20,411 bases of DNA, from the NCBI GenBank assembly GCA_964526565.1, contig CAZGMC010000075.1, positions 1 to 20,411 on the forward strand, given 5' to 3'. Source of the stretch: CAZGMC01 sp964526565 (lineage in GTDB: Bacteria > Pseudomonadota > Alphaproteobacteria > DSM-16000 > Inquilinaceae). The position numbers and the translations under genes were made by a program. This document shows, piece by piece, positions 16,584-20,411 of the stretch. The notes under the pieces are model-generated. The model was not told the origin of the DNA. It made no database searches and worked only from the letters and a program-made list of their open reading frames with translations. Numbering within the stretch: position 1 is the stretch's first letter; each line of letters opens with the position of its first letter.

Positions 16584-17552
16584 ATGGAGACAAAGGCCAG
16601 CTATATTGCCGTCGGCGCCTTCGTATTGATCCTGGCGCTGGGACTCGCCGGCTTCGTCGTCTGGCTCGGCGCGGTCAGCCTGGAGGGCGATCAGGACCGG
16701 TACCGCATCTTCTTCACCGGCTCCGTCACCGGCCTGCAGCAGGGCAGCAGCGTCCGCTATCGCGGCATTCCCATCGGCACCGTGCAGCGCATTCGGATCA
16801 ATCCCGACAACATCCAGCAGATCGAGGTGACGATCGCCGTCGACCCCGAGGCGCCGATCATGACCAACAGCGTCGCTTCGCTGGAGATGCTGGGCATCAC
16901 CGGCGGCATCTACGTCCAGATTTCCGGTGGCAGCCGCGAGACCGGCCGGCCGCTCGAGCCGCCGCCGGGCGAGCCGCCGCCGGTCATCCAGTCCGAGCAG
17001 TCGGCGATCCAGGAGGTGGTGGATTCGGCACCGGAGCTGCTGGAACGCGCAACGGCCGTGCTGGAGCGGGCGGAAGCCCTGCTCTCGGAAGAGAATGCGC
17101 AGACGGTCGCCGCAATCCTGCAGGATACCCGGCAGATCACGGCGGCACTTGCCGACGGCAACACCGGCCTGCCGGCCATGGTGGAGCGTGTCGCGAGCCT
17201 GGCCGTTACCCTGGACGGGCTGGCCGCCGAAGCGCGCGTCGACCTGGCCCGGGTCAGCGACGATCTCGATACCCTGCTGACGACCGTGAACGAGACGACA
17301 CAGACCTTGTCGGCCGATGTCGAGCAGATGGCCGACGCCTTCACCGCGACGGCCAACCGGATCAACGGACTGCTGGCACAGATGCAGCCGGGGCTGGTCG
17401 ACTTCAGCGAGACCGGGTTTTATGAGTTCACCGTCATGACGTCCGAGCTGCGCGGGCTGGCGCAGAACCTGTCGCGTCTGTCGACGCGGTTCGAGCGCAA
17501 TCCGGCGCAGTTCCTGCTGGGCGACAGCAACCGGGGAGTGAGGCTGGATTGA
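16584..17552 (+). CDS. mlaD: MlaD: MCE-domain lipid-binding protein
   Basis: This 322-residue protein is anchored by one N-terminal transmembrane helix (about 8-30) with the rest in the periplasm. The MCE domain follows (about 38-115): FFTGSVTGLQQGSSVRYRGIPIGTV and LGITGGIYVQISGG. A Pro-rich linker (EPPPGEPPPV) then leads to a long helical region rich in Glu/Ala/Leu (about 145-265) and a conserved-looking end LRGLAQNLSRLSTRFERNPAQFLLG. E. coli MlaD has 183 residues, so this is a longer PqiB/YebT-leaning form whose helices may build a tunnel. The ATG at 16584 has AGGGCGG upstream. The stop TGA overlaps the next gene's TTG. Confidence 0.92.
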   Translation: METKASYIAVGAFVLILALGLAGFVVWLGAVSLEGDQDRYRIFFTGSVTGLQQGSSVRYRGIPIGTVQRIRINPDNIQQIEVTIAVDPEAPIMTNSVASLEMLGITGGIYVQISGGSRETGRPLEPPPGEPPPVIQSEQSAIQEVVDSAPELLERATAVLERAEALLSEENAQTVAAILQDTRQITAALADGNTGLPAMVERVASLAVTLDGLAAEARVDLARVSDDLDTLLTTVNETTQTLSADVEQMADAFTATANRINGLLAQMQPGLVDFSETGFYEFTVMTSELRGLAQNLSRLSTRFERNPAQFLLGDSNRGVRLD

Positions 17553-18223
17553 TCGAGCAAGACCTGATCTCGCGCCGCCGCCTGGTCGGCCTGGCCGCTG
17601 CCGCGACGAGCGTTCTCCTGCCGGGCTGTAGCGGCGTGCTGCCGTTCAGCCGGCCGCCGCAGCTCTATACCCTGACACCGAAGAGCACGTTCGAGCCCAG
17701 CCTGCCCACCGTCGACTGGCAGCTTCTGGTGGAGATCCCGTCGACGTCGGCGGGGCTGGACACGGCCCGCATCGCCCTGACCGAATCGGCCTACGAGTTG
17801 AACTACTTCGCGGATCGCGCCTGGACCACGCGGGCGCCGGAAATGGTCCAGACGCTGATCGTCGAGAGCTTCGAGAACAGCGACCGCATCGTCTCGGTCG
17901 GGCGCGAGGCGGTCGGCCTGCGCGCCGACTATGTGCTCAAGACCGAACTGCGCGAGTTCCAGGCCGAGTATGACGGCGACATCGAAGGCGAACAGCCGCC
18001 GCTCGTGCGGATTGCCATCAACGCCAAGCTGGTGCGCATCCCCCAACGCGACATCATCGCCAACGCCAACTTTGCGGACACGGAGCGGCCACCCGTCAAT
18101 CAGTTCAGTGCCATTGTCGCCGCCTTCGACGGCGCGCTGGGCACGGTGATGCGCAACATGGTCGCGTGGGCTCTGCGCGAAGGTCAGGCCGACTGGCAGC
18201 AGAGCCCCCGGCGGCAGCGTTGA
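17549..18223 (+). CDS. ABC-type transport auxiliary lipoprotein (PqiC-like)
   Basis: This 224-residue outer-membrane-type lipoprotein belongs to the family that accompanies MCE transporters. A signal sequence with Arg-Arg-Arg-Leu (9-12) and lipobox LPGC (24-27) predicts lipidation at Cys27. The SRRRLVGLA stretch hints at Tat export, though Sec is possible. After it come QLYTLTPKS and, further on, SAYELNYFADRAWTTRAPEMVQTLIVESFENSDRI, which are typical of this family. The gene starts with TTG at 17549 in a four-base TTGA overlap with mlaD, with GAGG five bases upstream. No in-frame ATG precedes the signal sequence. It probably forms the outer-membrane end of the lipid path. Confidence 0.88.
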   Translation: MIEQDLISRRRLVGLAAAATSVLLPGCSGVLPFSRPPQLYTLTPKSTFEPSLPTVDWQLLVEIPSTSAGLDTARIALTESAYELNYFADRAWTTRAPEMVQTLIVESFENSDRIVSVGREAVGLRADYVLKTELREFQAEYDGDIEGEQPPLVRIAINAKLVRIPQRDIIANANFADTERPPVNQFSAIVAAFDGALGTVMRNMVAWALREGQADWQQSPRRQR

Positions 18224-18247
18224 AGTTGCAGCGGTGAGGAGCATCCG

Positions 18248-19240
18248 GTGCCGCAGTCACGGACTTCGAGAGGCGCCATGAGGCATTGGCTTGCGGCGGG
18301 ACTGGCCGCGGTCGCCGTGACGGCGCCGCCGCTCGCCGCCCTTGGCGAACGGCCGGGGGTCATCGGCGCCGGCGGAGTGAGCGGGCTCTATTTTCCGGTG
18401 GCCGGAGCGGTGGCCGCAATGGTCGAGGCGCATGCCCCGGACGCGCCGCCCGTCGCCGTGGAGAGCACCGGCGGTTCGATGGAGAACCTGGTGCGCCTGC
18501 AGGCCGGCGATCTGGACCTGGCGATCGTCCGGTCGGACCTGCAGCACGACGCCCTGAACGGCACCGGCGCCTTCACCGGAACCGAGCCATATGCCGGTCT
18601 GCGTGCCGTGTTCGCCCTGCATCCCGAGCCGCTGACCGTCATCGTCCGGGCCGACGCCGGGATCACGGCGCTGGCCGATCTCGCCGGGCACCCCATAAAC
18701 CTCGGTCCGTCGGGCGACCCGACCCGCCGCCTGTTCGAGCTGGTCCTGGATGCCCACGGCTGGAGCACCGACGAGGGCTTCGCCGAGATCCATCAGGTCC
18801 CCCTGCTGGACCAGGTCGCGGCCCTGTGCGACGGCCGGGTCGACGCCATTGCCTTCGTTGCCGGTCATCCCAGCGGCACCATCCATCGCGCCCTGCAGGC
18901 ATGCGACACCGTGCCCGTGCCGATCGATGGGCCGGCCGCCGACCGACTGCTCGCCGACACCCCGGCCCTGGTGCGCACGGAGATTCCCGGCGGCGTCTAT
19001 CCCGGCGTACCCGAGGCGGTGGCGACGGTGGGGCCGGTGGCGACCCTGCTGGCGACGGAGACGACGGATGGCGCCCTGGTCGGCACCGTGGTCCGCACCG
19101 TATTCGGGAACCTGGACGACCTGCGCGGCCGGCACCCGGCCCTGCGCGGCCTGGACCCGCAGGCGATGGCCGGCGCCGGGCTGACGGCACCTTTGCATCC
19201 GGCTGCGGCACGCCATTACTCGGAGTCCGGGTTGAGGTAG
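18248..19240 (+). CDS. TAXI family TRAP-type solute-binding protein
   Basis: This is a predicted periplasmic binding protein, 330 residues. A signal peptide (basic start, hydrophobic core LAAGLAAVAVTAPPLAAL) is followed by the TAXI hallmarks GAGGVSGLYFPVAGAVAAMV, VESTGGSMENLVRLQAGDLDLAIVRSDLQ, LHPEPLTVIVRADAGITALADLAGHPINLG. The GTG at 18248 has GAGGAG six bases upstream. An ATG at 18278 with GAGAGG is a good alternative and would give a more standard signal peptide. It is 24 bases after the lipoprotein gene, so probably in the same transcript. No DctQM-type membrane gene is present here, so its partner is elsewhere or it works alone. Confidence 0.9.
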   Translation: MPQSRTSRGAMRHWLAAGLAAVAVTAPPLAALGERPGVIGAGGVSGLYFPVAGAVAAMVEAHAPDAPPVAVESTGGSMENLVRLQAGDLDLAIVRSDLQHDALNGTGAFTGTEPYAGLRAVFALHPEPLTVIVRADAGITALADLAGHPINLGPSGDPTRRLFELVLDAHGWSTDEGFAEIHQVPLLDQVAALCDGRVDAIAFVAGHPSGTIHRALQACDTVPVPIDGPAADRLLADTPALVRTEIPGGVYPGVPEAVATVGPVATLLATETTDGALVGTVVRTVFGNLDDLRGRHPALRGLDPQAMAGAGLTAPLHPAAARHYSESGLR

Positions 19241-19293
19241 ACTGGCCGGTGCCGCCCGACCCGGGGCCGGCAGCGCAGCGCGGGCGGAGAGCC

Positions 19294-20411
19294 ATGCCGA
19301 CAGACGCGTCGTCCCTCGAGATCGCCGATCGCCGGCCGCAGCCGGCGCGGCTGGCGCAGTGGACGGTGGTCGTGGTCGCCGTGGTGGCGCTGCTGGTGCT
19401 CGGCAGAGGGCTGCTGATCCCGTTCGCGATCGCCGTCATCATCTGGTATCTGGTCAACGCCCTGGCCCGCCTGTTCGGCCGCGTCCGCATCGGCGCGTTC
19501 GCGCCGCCGGGCTGGCTGTCGCTGCTGCTGGCCCTGTTGACGATCCTGGGCCTGCTGGTGCTGGTCGGACGGCTGATCACCGACAACGTCGCCCAGGTGT
19601 CGGCCGCGGCAGCCGTCTACGAGGCCAACCTGGATCGCATGGTCGCGGCCGTCGCCGACTGGATCGGCCTGGGGCCGGCCCCCGACGTGGCCCAGATTCT
19701 GCGAGGCATTGATTTTCAGACCGTCGTCGGCCGCATCGCCACGGCGCTGAGCGGCCTGGTCGCCAATGCCGGCCTGATCCTGATCTACGTCGGCTTCCTG
19801 CTGGTGGAGCAGAAGGCGTTCGATGCCAAGCTGCGGGCGCTCTATCCCGAGCCCGGCCGGCTCGCCCGCGTGCGGCGCCTGCTGACGGCCATCTCCGATC
19901 AGGTCCAGACCTACATCCTGTTGAAGACGCTGACCAGCCTGCTCACCGGCGGCGTCAGCTATGTGATCCTGCTATCGGTCGGGGTCGATTTCGCCGAGTT
20001 CTGGGCGCTGATCATCTTCCTGCTCAATTTCATCCCGACGATCGGCTCGCTGCTGGGCGTGCTGTTCCCGCTGGCGCTGGCCGTCGTCCAGTTCGGCACC
20101 TTCGGCCCGGTCCTGGTGGTGCTGATGGGGCTCGGCCTGACCCAGCTGATCGTCGGCAACGTGATCGAGCCGGCGCTGATGGGACGCTCGCTCAACCTCA
20201 GCCCGCTCGGCATGATCCTGTCGCTGACGCTGTGGGGCGCCATCTGGGGCATCATCGGCATGTTCCTCAGCGTGCCGATCATGGTCATCGCGCTGATCGT
20301 GTGTGCCCATGTCCCGTCGATGCGGCGCATCGCCGTGCTGCTGTCCGGTGACGGCCGGATCCCGCCGGCCGAACCGTCCGGGGCCGGGGCCGGGGCCGGG
20401 GCCGGGGCCGG
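19294..20411 (+). CDS. AI-2E family transporter, 3' end beyond window
   Basis: The frame is open from the ATG at 19294 (GGAG five bases upstream) to the end of the window, giving 372 residues without a stop. It is a polytopic membrane protein with hydrophobic segments near residues 22-60 and 68-90, another near 155-172, and several from about 210 to 340. The family hallmark FLLNFIPTIGSLLGVLFPLALAVVQFG is present, and ILSLTLWGAIWGIIGMFLSVPIMVI forms the last membrane part. Members export AI-2 or act as ion antiporters; which applies here is not visible. The C-terminal tail turns into Pro/Gly/Ala and then a pure Gly-Ala repeat at the edge. It is 53 bases after the TAXI gene. Confidence 0.92.
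   Translation, partial: MPTDASSLEIADRRPQPARLAQWTVVVVAVVALLVLGRGLLIPFAIAVIIWYLVNALARLFGRVRIGAFAPPGWLSLLLALLTILGLLVLVGRLITDNVAQVSAAAAVYEANLDRMVAAVADWIGLGPAPDVAQILRGIDFQTVVGRIATALSGLVANAGLILIYVGFLLVEQKAFDAKLRALYPEPGRLARVRRLLTAISDQVQTYILLKTLTSLLTGGVSYVILLSVGVDFAEFWALIIFLLNFIPTIGSLLGVLFPLALAVVQFGTFGPVLVVLMGLGLTQLIVGNVIEPALMGRSLNLSPLGMILSLTLWGAIWGIIGMFLSVPIMVIALIVCAHVPSMRRIAVLLSGDGRIPPAEPSGAGAGAGAGA
20380..20411 (+). repeat. GGGGCC hexanucleotide repeat at window end
   Basis: Five complete GGGGCC units plus two bases run to the edge of the window and may continue. In the frame of the transporter they encode alternating Gly and Ala from residue 363. The unit is six bases, so copy-number change would not shift the frame. 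Runs of four G separated by CC could form a G-quadruplex on this strand. Confidence 0.9.

Overview
The window is high-GC DNA from an alphaproteobacterium, probably of Rhodospirillales type. The order murA, DUF2948, hisG, hisD, UPF0262, low-molecular-weight phosphatase, infA, maf, RNase E/G, yacG, tRNA-Phe is a gene neighbourhood I know from that class. This placement rests on gene order and protein resemblance read by eye, not on a database search.

Layout: (1) 1-2082 (+), uvrB, cut at its 5' end by the window edge. (2) 2154-4972, a small accessory block: a minus-strand protein with a His/Cys dyad like that of DUF4347 or clan CD proteases, and, divergent from it, a translationally coupled pair made of a SAM-dependent-methyltransferase/spermidine-synthase-like protein and an ATP-grasp ligase-like protein. 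One stretch inside the minus-strand gene is clearly lower in GC than the flanks. (3) 4973-5583, about 610 bases without a convincing gene, holding a terminator-like hairpin, two close DnaA-box-like sites and a short inverted repeat. (4) 5584-14509 (-), the housekeeping block, read right to left: apt, a cyclic-nucleotide phosphodiesterase-like metallophosphoesterase, murA, DUF2948, hisG, hisD, UPF0262, a low-molecular-weight phosphatase/ArsC-like protein, infA, maf, rng, yacG and tRNA-Phe(GAA). Many of these genes touch or overlap (ATGA, GTGA and 17-base overlaps). The tRNA appears to have its own promoter. (5) 14610-20411 (+), an MCE/Mla-type lipid transport operon: a STAS-MlaE fusion, MlaF, MlaD and an auxiliary lipoprotein. 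It continues into a TAXI-type solute-binding protein and an AI-2E family transporter that runs off the right edge inside a GGGGCC hexanucleotide repeat.

How the genes fit together: the minus-strand block mixes peptidoglycan precursor synthesis (murA), histidine synthesis (hisG, hisD), translation initiation (infA), nucleotide clean-up and salvage (maf, apt) and RNA processing (rng). The plus-strand block on the right is a self-contained envelope lipid transporter. The least explained part is the accessory block between uvrB and tRNA-Phe. Its ATP-grasp and methyltransferase-like genes overlap by one base and look like two steps of one small pathway whose substrate cannot be read from the sequence.
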